Of a stretch of DNA of 47,667 bases, positions 25,721 to 34,483 are shown piece after piece (the first letter of the stretch is position 1; each line of letters begins with the position of its first letter). The translations under genes and the position numbers were made by a program. The DNA lies in the NCBI GenBank assembly GCA_016125585.1, contig WGLL01000015.1:1-47667 (forward strand). The letters are read 5' to 3'. The notes under the pieces were generated by a model. The model saw only the letters and a list, made by a program, of their open reading frames with translations, did no database searches and had not been told where the DNA came from. The DNA is from Caulobacter sp. GTDB lineage: Bacteria; Pseudomonadota; Alphaproteobacteria; Caulobacterales; Caulobacteraceae.

Positions 25721-26623
25721 ATGAGCTTCGCCCTTCAGGCCGTCGGCCTCAGCAAGACGTTCGGGTCCGGACCGGGCGCGGTCAAGGCGCTGGACGATTT
25801 CAGCCTGGAAATCCCGCGGGGCGGGGTGTTCGGGGTGCTGGGACCGAACGGCGCGGGCAAGAGCACGCTGTTCCGGCTGGCGCTGGGGCTGATTCGGCCC
25901 AGCGGCGGGGAGACCCAGTTGCTCGAGGCGCCCGCCGGCGACCCTGGCGCGCTGCGCCGGATCGGGTCGATGATCGAAAGCCCAAGATTTCATCCCTACC
26001 TCACCGCGAGACAGACTTTGCGGATGCTGGCCGCGCTCAGCGGGATGACCAACCCGGACATCGACGGCTGGCTGCGCCGGGTCGGGCTGTCGGAGGCGGC
26101 CGACCGGCGGACGAAGGGCTTTTCGGTCGGCATGAAGCAGCGGCTCGGTCTGGCCGCCGCCCTGATCACCCGGCCCGAGGCGGTGATCCTCGACGAGCCA
26201 ACCAGCGGCATGGACCCGTCGGGCATCCTTGAGATCCGCGCCCTGATCCGCGAACTGGCCGACCGCGACGGGGTCACGGTGATCCTGGCCAGCCATCAGC
26301 TCGATGAGGTTCAGCGGGTCTGCGACCGGGTGGCCTTTCTCGCCAGGGGCAAGGTGACGGCGACGGGGTCGGTGGACGCCATGGCCGGGGCGCAGGAGAA
26401 GCTGCGGCTGCTGGCCTCGCCGCAGGCGGCGGTGCTGGAGGTGCTGGGCAGCCGGGGCCTGGCGGACGGCGAGGCGGTGCTGGCCGAGGTCAGCCGCGCC
26501 GAGGCGCCGGACCTGATCCGCGCCCTGGCCGGCCGCGGCGTCGATATCATTGAAGCCCGCTGGGTCGGCGCCGACCTGGAGCGGGCCTATCTGTTCCACA
26601 CGGGGGCCGGCCATGCTGCTTGA
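25721..26623 (+). CDS. ABC transporter ATP-binding protein
   Basis: 300 residues. Walker A is GPNGAGKST (about residues 42-50), the signature is FSVGMKQRLGLA, Walker B is AVILDEPTSGMDP and the switch histidine is in ASHQLDEV. This is the DrrA/CcmA-like exporter ATPase type, with a C-terminal extra domain. It forms a complex with the permease encoded next, whose start overlaps this gene by 11 bases. The substrate is unknown; there is no solute-binding protein, so export is likely. Confidence 0.9.
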   Translation: MSFALQAVGLSKTFGSGPGAVKALDDFSLEIPRGGVFGVLGPNGAGKSTLFRLALGLIRPSGGETQLLEAPAGDPGALRRIGSMIESPRFHPYLTARQTLRMLAALSGMTNPDIDGWLRRVGLSEAADRRTKGFSVGMKQRLGLAAALITRPEAVILDEPTSGMDPSGILEIRALIRELADRDGVTVILASHQLDEVQRVCDRVAFLARGKVTATGSVDAMAGAQEKLRLLASPQAAVLEVLGSRGLADGEAVLAEVSRAEAPDLIRALAGRGVDIIEARWVGADLERAYLFHTGAGHAA

Positions 26624-27428
26624 TGCGCTGAAGGCCGAGAGCTTTCGCCTCCGCTGCGACCGGGGCGCCGTGTTCTGGGGGTTCATCTTCCCGGGACTGT
26701 TCATCTTCGCCCTGGCGATGCTGATCACCGTGGTCGGGATGATGTTCAAGGACCCGTCGCCGCCCAAGCCCATGAGCATCGCGCTGGAGGCCACCCAGGG
26801 CCTCTACTGGGCCAACGCCTTCCTGATCCAGCTGTTCGTGCTGATCGGCGTCAGCGCCATGTTCGCCGCCGATTATCGCTGGGAGACCTGGCGATTGCAG
26901 ACGCCGCGCAACAGCCGCGCCAACCTGATCCTCGCCAAGCTGATCGTCTATGGCGTGGCGGCGGGCTTTGTCCTGCTGATGCTGCTGGCCGCCTCGGTGC
27001 TGGGCGCCCTGGTGCGGGGGCTGCTGATCCACCAGTCGCATGCGCCGTTCGGCGAGGGGGTGGTCGGACTGCAGTTCCTGCGGGCGGTCGCCGCCGGCTG
27101 GCTGGAACTGATGGTGGTGGGCGCCGCCTCGGCCCTGATCGCGGTGCTGACCCGCTCCAACATGGCGGCCATCCTGATCCCGGTGCTGGCCACCGGCGCC
27201 CAGGCCTTCGGACTGGGGGTGGCGCAGATCCACCCCGGCATCGCCGACCCCGAGGTCATCTTCCTGGCCCCCAATCTCGCCGCCCAGGTGCTGCGCGGCG
27301 ACGGGGAGGCGATGGGCGGCGGCGCGGCCAACGCCTGGTGGGCGCTGGCCGGCCTGTTGACCTGGGTCACGGCGCTGTCGGCGGCGACCATCGTCCTGTT
27401 CAGCCGCCAGGAGCTGTCGCGCGAGTAG
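26613..27428 (+). CDS. ABC transporter permease (ABC-2 type)
   Basis: 271 residues with six hydrophobic segments, starting with a short cytoplasmic helix (LLDALKAESFRLRCDRGAVFW) as in ABC-2 permeases of the bacitracin/natA-like kind. The ATG at 26613 gives this normal start and overlaps the ATPase gene. It should pair as a homodimer with two ATPase subunits in the inner membrane. Confidence 0.82.
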   Translation: MLLDALKAESFRLRCDRGAVFWGFIFPGLFIFALAMLITVVGMMFKDPSPPKPMSIALEATQGLYWANAFLIQLFVLIGVSAMFAADYRWETWRLQTPRNSRANLILAKLIVYGVAAGFVLLMLLAASVLGALVRGLLIHQSHAPFGEGVVGLQFLRAVAAGWLELMVVGAASALIAVLTRSNMAAILIPVLATGAQAFGLGVAQIHPGIADPEVIFLAPNLAAQVLRGDGEAMGGGAANAWWALAGLLTWVTALSAATIVLFSRQELSRE

Positions 27429-27496
27429 GCAACACTCCGTTAAGCACGATGCGGGAGTCTGCGGGTCCCTAGACCTCCGGAATCAGCCTCCGCGCC

Positions 27497-27793
27497 ATGC
27501 TCGCGCGCATCCGCCCCTTTCTCCCGACCATCACCCTCTTCGGGCTGATCGTCTATTTCGTGTTCCACGGTCTGACCGGGGAGCTTGGCTGGCTGCTGTC
27601 CGAGCAGCGCCAGCTCGAACAGGCGCAGCTACACGAAAAGCTGAAGCGTGTGCGTCAGGAGAGGATGGACCTGGAGGCGCGGGCTCGGCTACTACGCGAC
27701 GGCAGCCTTTCGCGGGATTTGCTGGAAGAGCGCGCGCGTTCTGTCCTAGGTTTCGCGGACCCGAGGGATTATGTGATCCGTCTGCAGCCCTGA
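27497..27793 (+). CDS. ftsB: FtsB/DivIC-type cell division protein
   Basis: 98 residues: a short cytoplasmic start, one transmembrane helix (about 9-25, TITLFGLIVYFVFHGL), a coiled coil (about 36-68, EQRQLEQAQLHEKLKRVRQE) and a conserved end RSVLGFADPRDYVIRL. This is the layout of FtsB, which with FtsL and FtsQ activates septal wall synthesis. Location directly before pdhA is common in alphaproteobacteria, where eno usually lies upstream; here the upstream genes are the ABC transporter. Confidence 0.88.
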   Translation: MLARIRPFLPTITLFGLIVYFVFHGLTGELGWLLSEQRQLEQAQLHEKLKRVRQERMDLEARARLLRDGSLSRDLLEERARSVLGFADPRDYVIRLQP

Positions 27794-27870
27794 ACCGGGT
27801 CGATCCTTTCGCCCGGTGACGAGCCGAGGGAAGGAATTGGCCGCCGTGAGAACGGTCCTGGGAGAGATGT

Positions 27871-28896
27871 ATGGCGCGGGCGACTAAGGCCTCGACGAAA
27901 ACAGGCAAGGGCGCTGACACCGGTGTCAACGCCAGCCGCGAGACGCTTCTGAAGTACTATCGCGACATGCTGCTGATCCGCCGTTTTGAGGAGCGGGCCG
28001 GGCAGCTGTACGGGATGGGCCTGATCGGCGGCTTCTGCCACCTCTACATCGGCCAGGAAGCCATCGCCGTCGGCATGGAGGCGATCCGCAAGCCCGGCGA
28101 CCAGATCATCACCGGCTACCGCGACCACGGCCACATGCTCGCCGCCGGGATGGAGTCCCGCGAGGTCATGGCCGAACTGACCGGCCGGGCCGGCGGCTCG
28201 TCCAAGGGCAAGGGCGGGTCGATGCATATGTTCTCGACCGAAGCCGGCTTCTACGGCGGCCACGGCATCGTCGGCGCCCAGGTCAGCCTCGGCACCGGCC
28301 TGGCTCTGGCCAACAAGTACCGCGACAACGGCAACGTCGCCTTCACCTACTTTGGCGACGGCGCCGCCAACCAGGGCCAGGTCTACGAGAGCTTCAACAT
28401 GGCCGAGCTCTGGAGCCTGCCGGTCGTTTATGTGGTCGAGAACAACCAGTACGCCATGGGCACCAGCATCGAGCGGTCCGCCGCCGAGACCCGGCTGCAC
28501 AAGCGCGGCGCCTCCTTCCGCATACCCGGCGTCGAGGTTGACGGCATGGACGTCGAGGCGGTCGCCGCCGCCGGCGCCGAAGCGGCCGAACAGGCCCGCT
28601 CGGGCAAGGGGCCCTTCATCCTCGAGATGAAGACCTATCGCTACCGCGGCCACTCGATGAGCGACCCGGCCAAATACCGCACCAAGGAAGAGGTCGACGA
28701 GGTCAAGAAGACCCGCGATCCGATCGATCACCTGCGCGAGAAGCTGGACGCCGCCAAGGTCGGCGAGGACGAGCTGAAAACCATTGACGCTGAGGTCAAG
28801 CGCATCGTCGCCGACGCCGCCGAGTTCGCCCGCACCAGCCCCGAACCGGAACCCTCCGAGCTTTACACCGACGTCTATCTGGAAGCCGCCGAGTAA
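27871..28896 (+). CDS. pdhA: Pyruvate dehydrogenase E1 component, alpha subunit
   Basis: 341 residues. E1 decarboxylates pyruvate with thiamine diphosphate and passes the acetyl group to lipoate on E2. The cofactor motif [17 protein letters not shown] (GDG..N) and [19 protein letters not shown], the phosphorylation-loop region in eukaryotic homologues, are clear. GGGAGAG stands before the ATG. The stop overlaps the pdhB start by one base (TAATG), so E1 subunits are made together. Confidence 0.97.
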   Translation: MARATKASTKTGKGADTGVNASRETLLKYYRDMLLIRRFEERAGQLYGMGLIGGFCHLYIGQEAIAVGMEAIRKPGDQIITGYRDHGHMLAAGMESREVMAELTGRAGGSSKGKGGSMHMFSTEAGFYGGHGIVGAQVSLGTGLALANKYRDNGNVAFTYFGDGAANQGQVYESFNMAELWSLPVVYVVENNQYAMGTSIERSAAETRLHKRGASFRIPGVEVDGMDVEAVAAAGAEAAEQARSGKGPFILEMKTYRYRGHSMSDPAKYRTKEEVDEVKKTRDPIDHLREKLDAAKVGEDELKTIDAEVKRIVADAAEFARTSPEPEPSELYTDVYLEAAE

Positions 28897-30269
28897 TGAC
28901 CGACATCCTGATGCCCGCACTCTCCCCGACCATGGAGGAGGGCACCCTCGCCAAATGGCACGTCAAGGTCGGCGACACCGTCAAGGCCGGCGACGTCATC
29001 GCCGAGATCGAGACCGACAAGGCGACCATGGAGGTCGAGGCCGTCGATGAAGGCGTCATCGAGGCCCTGCTGATCGACGCCGGGACCGAAGAGGTCAAGG
29101 TCAACACCCCCATCGCCCGCCTGTCCGGCGATGATGAGGCCCCTGCGCCGAAGGCCGAAGCCCCGAAGGCCGAGGCGAAGGCCGCCGAGAAGCCCAAGGC
29201 GCCCGAACCGTCTGATGACGGGGAGGGGCCCGCGCCCGTGCTGCCGAAAAAGGCCCTCAAGGATCCGGAGATCCCCGAGGGGACGAAGATGGTCACCATC
29301 ACCGTCCGCGACGCCCTGCGCGACGCCATGGCCGAAGAGATGCGCCGCGACGAGAAGGTTTTCCTGATGGGCGAGGAAGTCGCCCAGTACCAGGGCGCCT
29401 ACAAGGTCTCCCGCGAACTGCTGCAGGAGTTCGGCGAGCGCCGGGTCATCGACACCCCGATCACCGAGCATGGCTTCGCCGGTCTGGGCGTCGGGGCGGC
29501 CATGGCTGGCCTCAAGCCCATCGTCGAGTTCATGACCTGGAACTTCGGCATGCAGGCCATCGACCAGATCATCAACTCCGCCGCCAAGACCCTCTATATG
29601 TCCGGCGGCCAGATCAAATCCTCGATCGTCTTCCGCGGGCCCAACGGCGCCGCCTCCCGCGTGGGCGCCCAGCACAGCCAGGACTACAGCGCCTGGTACG
29701 GCCAGATTCCGGGTCTGAAGGTGGTGGCGCCCTATGACGCCGCCGACGCCAAGGGTCTGCTGAAAGCCGCTATCCGCGATCCCAACCCCGTCGTCTTCCT
29801 CGAGCATGAGATGATGTACGGCGTCGAGTTCGACATCCCCGATGTCGAGGACTGGATCGTCCCCATCGGCAAGGCCAAGATCCGCCGTGAAGGCGCCGAC
29901 GTCACCATCACCGCCCACAGCCGCATGGTCGGCCTGGCCCTGAAGGCGGCCGAGGAACTGGCCGCCGAGGGCATCGAGGCCGAGGTCATCGACCTGCGGA
30001 CCATCCGGCCTCTGGACCACGAGACCATTGTCGAGAGCGTGAAAAAGACCAACCGCATCGTCTGCGCCGAGGAAGGCTGGGGCCCGATGGGCGTCGGCGC
30101 CGAGATCGTCGCCCGGGTCATCGAACACGCCTTCGACTATCTCGACGCCCCGCCGGCCCGCGTCCATCAGGAAGATGTGCCGCTGCCCTACGCCGCCAAT
30201 CTGGAAGCCCTGTCGCTGCCGTCGGTCGAAAAGATCGTCAAGGCGGCCAAGGCGGTTTGCTACAAGTGA
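28896..30269 (+). CDS. pdhB: Pyruvate dehydrogenase E1 component, beta subunit, with an N-terminal lipoyl domain
   Basis: 457 residues, longer than simple E1 beta (about 325) because a lipoyl domain (about 1-80, lipoyl lysine in [11 protein letters not shown]) and a Pro/Ala/Glu linker precede the E1-beta core. The core begins with [20 protein letters not shown] and includes [16 protein letters not shown]. Lipoylated E1 beta is known from alphaproteobacteria. The DNA of its lipoyl domain is nearly identical to that of pdhC (86 of 88 bases at 28945-29032). Confidence 0.97.
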   Translation: MTDILMPALSPTMEEGTLAKWHVKVGDTVKAGDVIAEIETDKATMEVEAVDEGVIEALLIDAGTEEVKVNTPIARLSGDDEAPAPKAEAPKAEAKAAEKPKAPEPSDDGEGPAPVLPKKALKDPEIPEGTKMVTITVRDALRDAMAEEMRRDEKVFLMGEEVAQYQGAYKVSRELLQEFGERRVIDTPITEHGFAGLGVGAAMAGLKPIVEFMTWNFGMQAIDQIINSAAKTLYMSGGQIKSSIVFRGPNGAASRVGAQHSQDYSAWYGQIPGLKVVAPYDAADAKGLLKAAIRDPNPVVFLEHEMMYGVEFDIPDVEDWIVPIGKAKIRREGADVTITAHSRMVGLALKAAEELAAEGIEAEVIDLRTIRPLDHETIVESVKKTNRIVCAEEGWGPMGVGAEIVARVIEHAFDYLDAPPARVHQEDVPLPYAANLEALSLPSVEKIVKAAKAVCYK

Positions 30270-30679
30270 TCCAAGGCGCGACCAGCTGGCGTTCCGGCGG
30301 CTGCCACTGCGGCGCCGTGCGGTTCGAGGCGGCGCTGCCGGCCGTGGTCGAGGCCCAGAGCTGCAACTGCTCGATGTGCCAGAAGGTCGGCTTCATCCAC
30401 ATCATCGTGCCGGAAAGCCGCTTCCGGCTGACGGCCGGGGCCGAGGCCATCACCACCTACAGCTTCAACACCGGCGTCGCCCAGCACACCTTCTGCAAGG
30501 TCTGCGGCGTGAAGGCCTTCTATCGGCCGCGCTCCAACCCGGACGGCTGGTCGGTCAACGCCCGTTGTCTCGACACCACCGACGGTCTCGATCTGCGCAT
30601 CGAGCCCTTCGACGGCCAGAACTGGGAAGCCCACGCGGCCGACCTGGCGCATCTGTCGAAGGAGGCTGTCGATGGATAG
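30266..30679 (+). CDS. GFA/CENP-V-family zinc protein inside the pdh operon
   Basis: 137 residues. The fold is recognised by its zinc ligands: CHC (Cys13, Cys15), CNCSMC (Cys33, Cys35, Cys38) and CKVC (Cys77, Cys80), as in Gfa-type glutathione-dependent formaldehyde-activating enzymes; many homologues have no proven activity. GTG at 30266 overlaps the pdhB stop (GTGA), so it was preferred over TTG at 30257. It lies between pdhB and pdhC, where other alphaproteobacteria usually have nothing. A role tied to the complex is possible but unproved. Confidence 0.8.
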   Translation: MIQGATSWRSGGCHCGAVRFEAALPAVVEAQSCNCSMCQKVGFIHIIVPESRFRLTAGAEAITTYSFNTGVAQHTFCKVCGVKAFYRPRSNPDGWSVNARCLDTTDGLDLRIEPFDGQNWEAHAADLAHLSKEAVDG

Positions 30680-30724
30680 CCCCGGCGCAGGTGAATATGG
30701 AGCGCTGTCGGCGCCGCCTTCACC

Positions 30725-30917
30725 CCCTTCCCCCTGGAGGGGGGAAGGGCCGGGGATGGGGGAGGCGGCCGTTGCGGGAGGCGCGGACTTTCCCGTCGCC
30801 GATCTGCACCGGGCCAGCCCTCCGTTGCATTCGACGACAGCCAAAGACCCCGGCAACGCGCTAGGCGCGACCACCTCCACCCCCATCCCCAACCCTTCCC
30901 CCCTCCAGGGGGAAGGG
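30725..30917. repeat. Palindromic element in the pdh operon before pdhC
   Basis: Arms 30725-30765 and 30877-30917 are inverted and agree at nearly all of 41 positions. Each arm is a hairpin of CCTTCCCCC and GGGGGAAGG with a small CTGGAG centre, then a GGGGATGGGGG block. It occupies most of the 278-base gap between the GFA gene and pdhC and would be present in the pdh mRNA. In type it resembles the element in the spc operon. Confidence 0.82.
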
Positions 30918-30957
30918 AGCGTTAGGCCGCTGCGCCAGGCGTTCGAGAGAGCAAGCG

Positions 30958-32277
30958 ATGTCCATTGAAATTCTGATGCCCGCCCTGTCGCCGACCATGG
31001 AAGAGGGCTCCCTCGCCAAATGGCACGTCAAGGTCGGCGATACGGTCAAGGCCGGCGACGTCATCGCCGAGATCGAGACCGACAAGGCGACCATGGAAGT
31101 CGAGGCCGTCGACGAGGGCACCATCGAGGCCCTGCTGGTGGAGGCCGGGACCGAGGGCGTGAAGGTCAATGAGCCCATCGCCCGTCTGTCCGGCGAAGAC
31201 GCCGCGCCGGCGCCCCAGACTGAAGGGGCCAAGGCCGAGGCCCCCAAGGCTGAAGACAAGCCGGAACGGAAAGCCGACAAGCCGCCGCCCCCTGCTGCGC
31301 CCTTCCAGGCCGCCGGTGAAACGGGCGCCACCGCCAAGGCCCCGCCGGCCCCGGTCAGCGACTCCGGCGACCGCATCATGGCCTCGCCCCTGGCCCGCCG
31401 CCTGGCCCAGGCCGCCGGTCTGGACCTGGCCGCCATCAAGGGCAGCGGCCCGCACGGCCGCGTGGTCAAGGCCGACGTCGACGCCGCCCGCGGCAAGGCC
31501 CCCGCCGCGCCCGCGTCCCCCGGCGCCGCTCCGGCCGCCGCCGCCCCGCGTCAGGCCCAGACCCTGGCCCAACTTGGAATTCCAGAGGGCAGCTACGACC
31601 TCGTGCCGCTCGACGGCATGCGCAAGACCATCGCCCGGCGGATGACCGACAGCTTCCGCGACATTCCCCACTTCCCCCTGACCATCGACCTGGAGATCGA
31701 TGGCCTGCTGGCGGCGCGGGCGAAGATCAATGCGATGCTGGAGAAGGACGGCGGCAAGGTCTCGGTCAACGACCTGGTTCTGAAGGCGGTGGCGGTGGCT
31801 CTCAAGCGGGTGCCGGAAGCCAACGCCAGCTATTCGCCGGACGGCATCGCCATGCACCACCACGCCGACATCGCCATGGCGGTGGCCATCGACGGCGGCC
31901 TGATCACCCCGATCATCCGCAAGGCCGACACCAAGGGCCTGGCCCAGATCGCCGCCGAGGCCAAGGACCTGGCCGGCCGGGCCCGCGACCGCAAGCTGAA
32001 GCCCGAGGAGTTCCAGGGCGGCACCTTCTCGGTCTCCAACCTCGGCATGATGGGCATCAAGTCCTTCGCCTCGATCATCAACGAGCCGCAGGGCTGCATC
32101 ATGAGCGTCGGCGCCGGCGAGCAACGGCCGGTGGTCAGGAATGGCGAGCTGGCCATCGCCACGGTGATGACCGTGACCCTGACCTGCGATCACCGCGTCG
32201 TCGACGGGGCCATCGGCTCGAAATTCCTGCAGGTGTTCAAGGCGCTGATCGAAGACCCGCTGACGATGATTGTTTAG
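30958..32277 (+). CDS. pdhC: Dihydrolipoyl acetyltransferase (pyruvate dehydrogenase E2)
   Basis: 439 residues: one lipoyl domain (1-80, [11 protein letters not shown]), a Pro/Ala/Lys-rich linker, an E1/E3-binding domain (about 140-176, [33 protein letters not shown]), a second linker, and the catalytic acetyltransferase domain ending with the active-site DHRVVDG. E2 forms the core of the complex and transfers acetyl to CoA. AGAGAGCAAGCG precedes the ATG. The linker is unusually rich in alanine and proline but within family range. Confidence 0.97.
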   Translation: MSIEILMPALSPTMEEGSLAKWHVKVGDTVKAGDVIAEIETDKATMEVEAVDEGTIEALLVEAGTEGVKVNEPIARLSGEDAAPAPQTEGAKAEAPKAEDKPERKADKPPPPAAPFQAAGETGATAKAPPAPVSDSGDRIMASPLARRLAQAAGLDLAAIKGSGPHGRVVKADVDAARGKAPAAPASPGAAPAAAAPRQAQTLAQLGIPEGSYDLVPLDGMRKTIARRMTDSFRDIPHFPLTIDLEIDGLLAARAKINAMLEKDGGKVSVNDLVLKAVAVALKRVPEANASYSPDGIAMHHHADIAMAVAIDGGLITPIIRKADTKGLAQIAAEAKDLAGRARDRKLKPEEFQGGTFSVSNLGMMGIKSFASIINEPQGCIMSVGAGEQRPVVRNGELAIATVMTVTLTCDHRVVDGAIGSKFLQVFKALIEDPLTMIV

Positions 32278-32305
32278 GGCGCTGCGGTTGTCCTCCCCCA
32301 GCCCC

Positions 32306-32411
32306 GCTCATCCCGGCGAAGGCCGGGACCCAGCCGCCAGAGCACGCATCTTCGGGGATAGTCCGCCGACGCTGTTGATGAATCTGGATCCCGGCCTTCG
32401 CCGGGAAGAGC
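32306..32411. repeat. CTCATCC-type palindromic element between pdhC and lpdA
   Basis: GCTCATCCCGGCGAAGGCCG (from 32306) and its inverse ending at 32411 form a long stem with a few mismatches; the core CCCGGCGAAGGCCGGG is self-complementary within each arm. It fills the gap ahead of lpdA, which then starts with a TTG preceded by GGAG. Confidence 0.78.
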
Positions 32412-32466
32412 GGAAGACGGGGAGGCCGGCGCTCCCAAGTCTGGCATTTGATAACGGAGTAGTTCC

Positions 32467-33870
32467 TTGAGCGATTTCGACCTTATCGTCATCGGCGCCG
32501 GTCCTGGCGGCTATGTGGCGGCGATCCGCGCCAGCCAGCTGGGCCTGAAGACGGCCATCGTCGAGCGCGAGAACCTGGGCGGCATCTGTCTCAACTGGGG
32601 CTGTATCCCCACCAAGGCCCTGCTCAAGAGCGGCGAGGTCTATGAGCAGCTGAGCCACCTCGACGCCTACGGCCTGTCGGTCACCGGCCGATCCTTCGAC
32701 TTCGGCAAGGTTGTGGAACGGTCGCGCGGCGTGGCCAGGCAGCTGGCCAGCGGCGTCGCCTTCCTGATGAAGAAGCACAAGATCGAGGTCATCGAGGGGA
32801 CGGCGAAGCTGGAGAAAGCCGCCGGCGCGCCCAGGGTGGTCGTCGCCCTCAAGGCCGGCGGCAACCGCACCGTCACCGCCAGGTCGGTGATCCTGGCCAC
32901 CGGCGCCCGCGCCCGCACCATCCCCGCTATCGGCGCCGTGCCGGACGGCGAGCGCATCTGGGCCTATCGCGAGGCCCTGACCCCCAAGACCTGCCCCAAG
33001 ACCCTGGTGGTCATCGGCTCGGGCGCCATCGGCATCGAGTTCGCCAGCTTCTACCGGGCGCTGGGCGCCGAGGTGACGGTGGTCGAGGCCGTCGACCGCA
33101 TCATGCCGGTTGAGGACGAGGAGATTTCCAAGGCCGCCCAGAAGGCGTTCGAAAAGCGCGGCATCAAGTTCCGCATCGGCGCCAAGGTGTCGAAGGTCGA
33201 GAAGACCAAGACGGGTGTGGCCGTCGCCGTCGAGGCCGGCGGCAAGGCCGAAAAGCTTGAGGCCGAGGTCTGCATCGTCGCCGTGGGCATCGCCGCCAAC
33301 ACCGAGGATATGGGCCTCGAAGCGCTTGGCCTGAAGCTGGACCGCGGCCACGTCGTCGCCGACAAGCACGGGGGCACCAACGTGCCCGGCCTCTACGCCA
33401 TCGGCGACGTCGCCGGCGCCCCCTGGCTGGCCCACAAGGCGATGCACGACGGCGTCCACTGCGTCGAGCATATCGCCGGGGTGAAGGCCCCCACCGTCAC
33501 CGCCCCGGTCCCCGGCTGCACATACGCCAACCCGCAGGTCGCTTCCGTGGGACTGACGGAGGCCGCGGCCAAGGCCGCCGGCTATGAGGTCAAGGTTGGC
33601 CGCTTCCCCTTCAAGGTGAACGGCAAGGCCATCGCCGCGAGCGAGACCGAAGGCTTCGCCAAGACCGTGTTCGATGCGAAGACGGGGGCCCTGCTCGGCG
33701 CCCACATGATTGGCCATGAGGTCACCGAGATGATCCAGGGCTACACCATCGCCATGACCATGGAAGGCACCGAGGAAGACCTGTTCAACACCGTCTTCCC
33801 GCACCCGACCATGAGCGAGGCCATGCATGAGGCGGCGCTGGACGCCTTCGGCAAGCCGCTGCACATCTGA
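32467..33870 (+). CDS. lpdA: Dihydrolipoyl dehydrogenase (E3)
   Basis: 467 residues. It reoxidises dihydrolipoate with FAD and NAD+. The FAD motif GAGPGGYVAAI, the redox-active disulfide GGICLNWGCIP, the NAD motif VIGSGAIGIEF and the C-terminal HPTMSEAMHEA with the catalytic His and Glu are intact. The start is TTG at 32467, with GGAG at 32456-32459; no ATG gives the conserved DFDLIVIGAG start. It stands after pdhC in the complex operon and overlaps the next gene by one base. Confidence 0.96.
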   Translation: MSDFDLIVIGAGPGGYVAAIRASQLGLKTAIVERENLGGICLNWGCIPTKALLKSGEVYEQLSHLDAYGLSVTGRSFDFGKVVERSRGVARQLASGVAFLMKKHKIEVIEGTAKLEKAAGAPRVVVALKAGGNRTVTARSVILATGARARTIPAIGAVPDGERIWAYREALTPKTCPKTLVVIGSGAIGIEFASFYRALGAEVTVVEAVDRIMPVEDEEISKAAQKAFEKRGIKFRIGAKVSKVEKTKTGVAVAVEAGGKAEKLEAEVCIVAVGIAANTEDMGLEALGLKLDRGHVVADKHGGTNVPGLYAIGDVAGAPWLAHKAMHDGVHCVEHIAGVKAPTVTAPVPGCTYANPQVASVGLTEAAAKAAGYEVKVGRFPFKVNGKAIAASETEGFAKTVFDAKTGALLGAHMIGHEVTEMIQGYTIAMTMEGTEEDLFNTVFPHPTMSEAMHEAALDAFGKPLHI

Positions 33871-34310
33871 TGATCCGCCGGGCGAGGCCGGACGACCGCG
33901 CGGCGCTTGTCGCCATGATGGCGGCGAGCAACGGCTATGAGACCCCGGCCGAGAAGGCGATGATCGCCGGGTTCACGCCGGACTGGCAGGTTGGCGCGGA
34001 GGACGAGATCTGGGTGGCCGAGAAGGATGGCCGCCTGCTCGGCTTTCACCAGTTGATTCCGCACCAGGGGACGGTGTGGGAACTGGACCTGTTCTTCACC
34101 GACAACGACGCCCAGGGGACCGGCCTTGGCCGCCGCCTGTTCGAACACATGGCCGGACGGGCAGGGGAGCTTGGCGCCACGGCGGTGGTGATCAGCTCCA
34201 ACCCCAAGGCCGCGGCCTTCTACCGGCGGATGGGGGCGATCGACGTCGGTGTTTCCCCGTCGGTCGGGGCGATCACCTGGGAACGGCCGAAGTTGCGGCT
34301 GGACCTGTAG
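33870..34310 (+). CDS. GNAT-family N-acetyltransferase
   Basis: 146 residues. The GNAT core is recognised by MIRRARPDDRAALVAMM at the start, the LDLFFTDNDAQGTGLGRRLFEHM acetyl-CoA loop (Q/RxxGxG/A form QGTGLG) and NPKAAAFYRRMGAIDVG near the end. The substrate is unknown. The ATG overlaps the lpdA stop by one base, so it is probably read from the same transcript; the relation to the dehydrogenase complex is likely incidental. Confidence 0.85.
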   Translation: MIRRARPDDRAALVAMMAASNGYETPAEKAMIAGFTPDWQVGAEDEIWVAEKDGRLLGFHQLIPHQGTVWELDLFFTDNDAQGTGLGRRLFEHMAGRAGELGATAVVISSNPKAAAFYRRMGAIDVGVSPSVGAITWERPKLRLDL

Positions 34311-34333
34311 GGGCGTTCCCCCAAAATTTGCTT

Positions 34334-34459
34334 GTCATCCTGGGCCTTGTGCCCAGGACCCATTGAGAGTCGGCCCGCGAGGTTGCGCCGCCTCGCGCGC
34401 CAAGGCCTGACCGGTCGCGAAGCGGACGAATGGGTCCTGGGCACAAGGCCCAGGATGAC
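34334..34459. repeat. Perfect 31-bp inverted repeat between convergent GNAT and phaC genes
   Basis: Arms 34334-34364 and 34429-34459 are exact inverted copies, beginning GTCATCCTGGGCC and ending with CCCATT, separated by 64 bases. Each arm is itself partly self-complementary (CCTGGGC/GCCCAGG). It lies between two genes that end towards one another and could act as a two-way terminator. It shares the GTCATCC ends with three other elements in the window. Confidence 0.85.
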
Positions 34460-34483
34460 GGGGCGAGGGCGGTGCGCGGCTTG

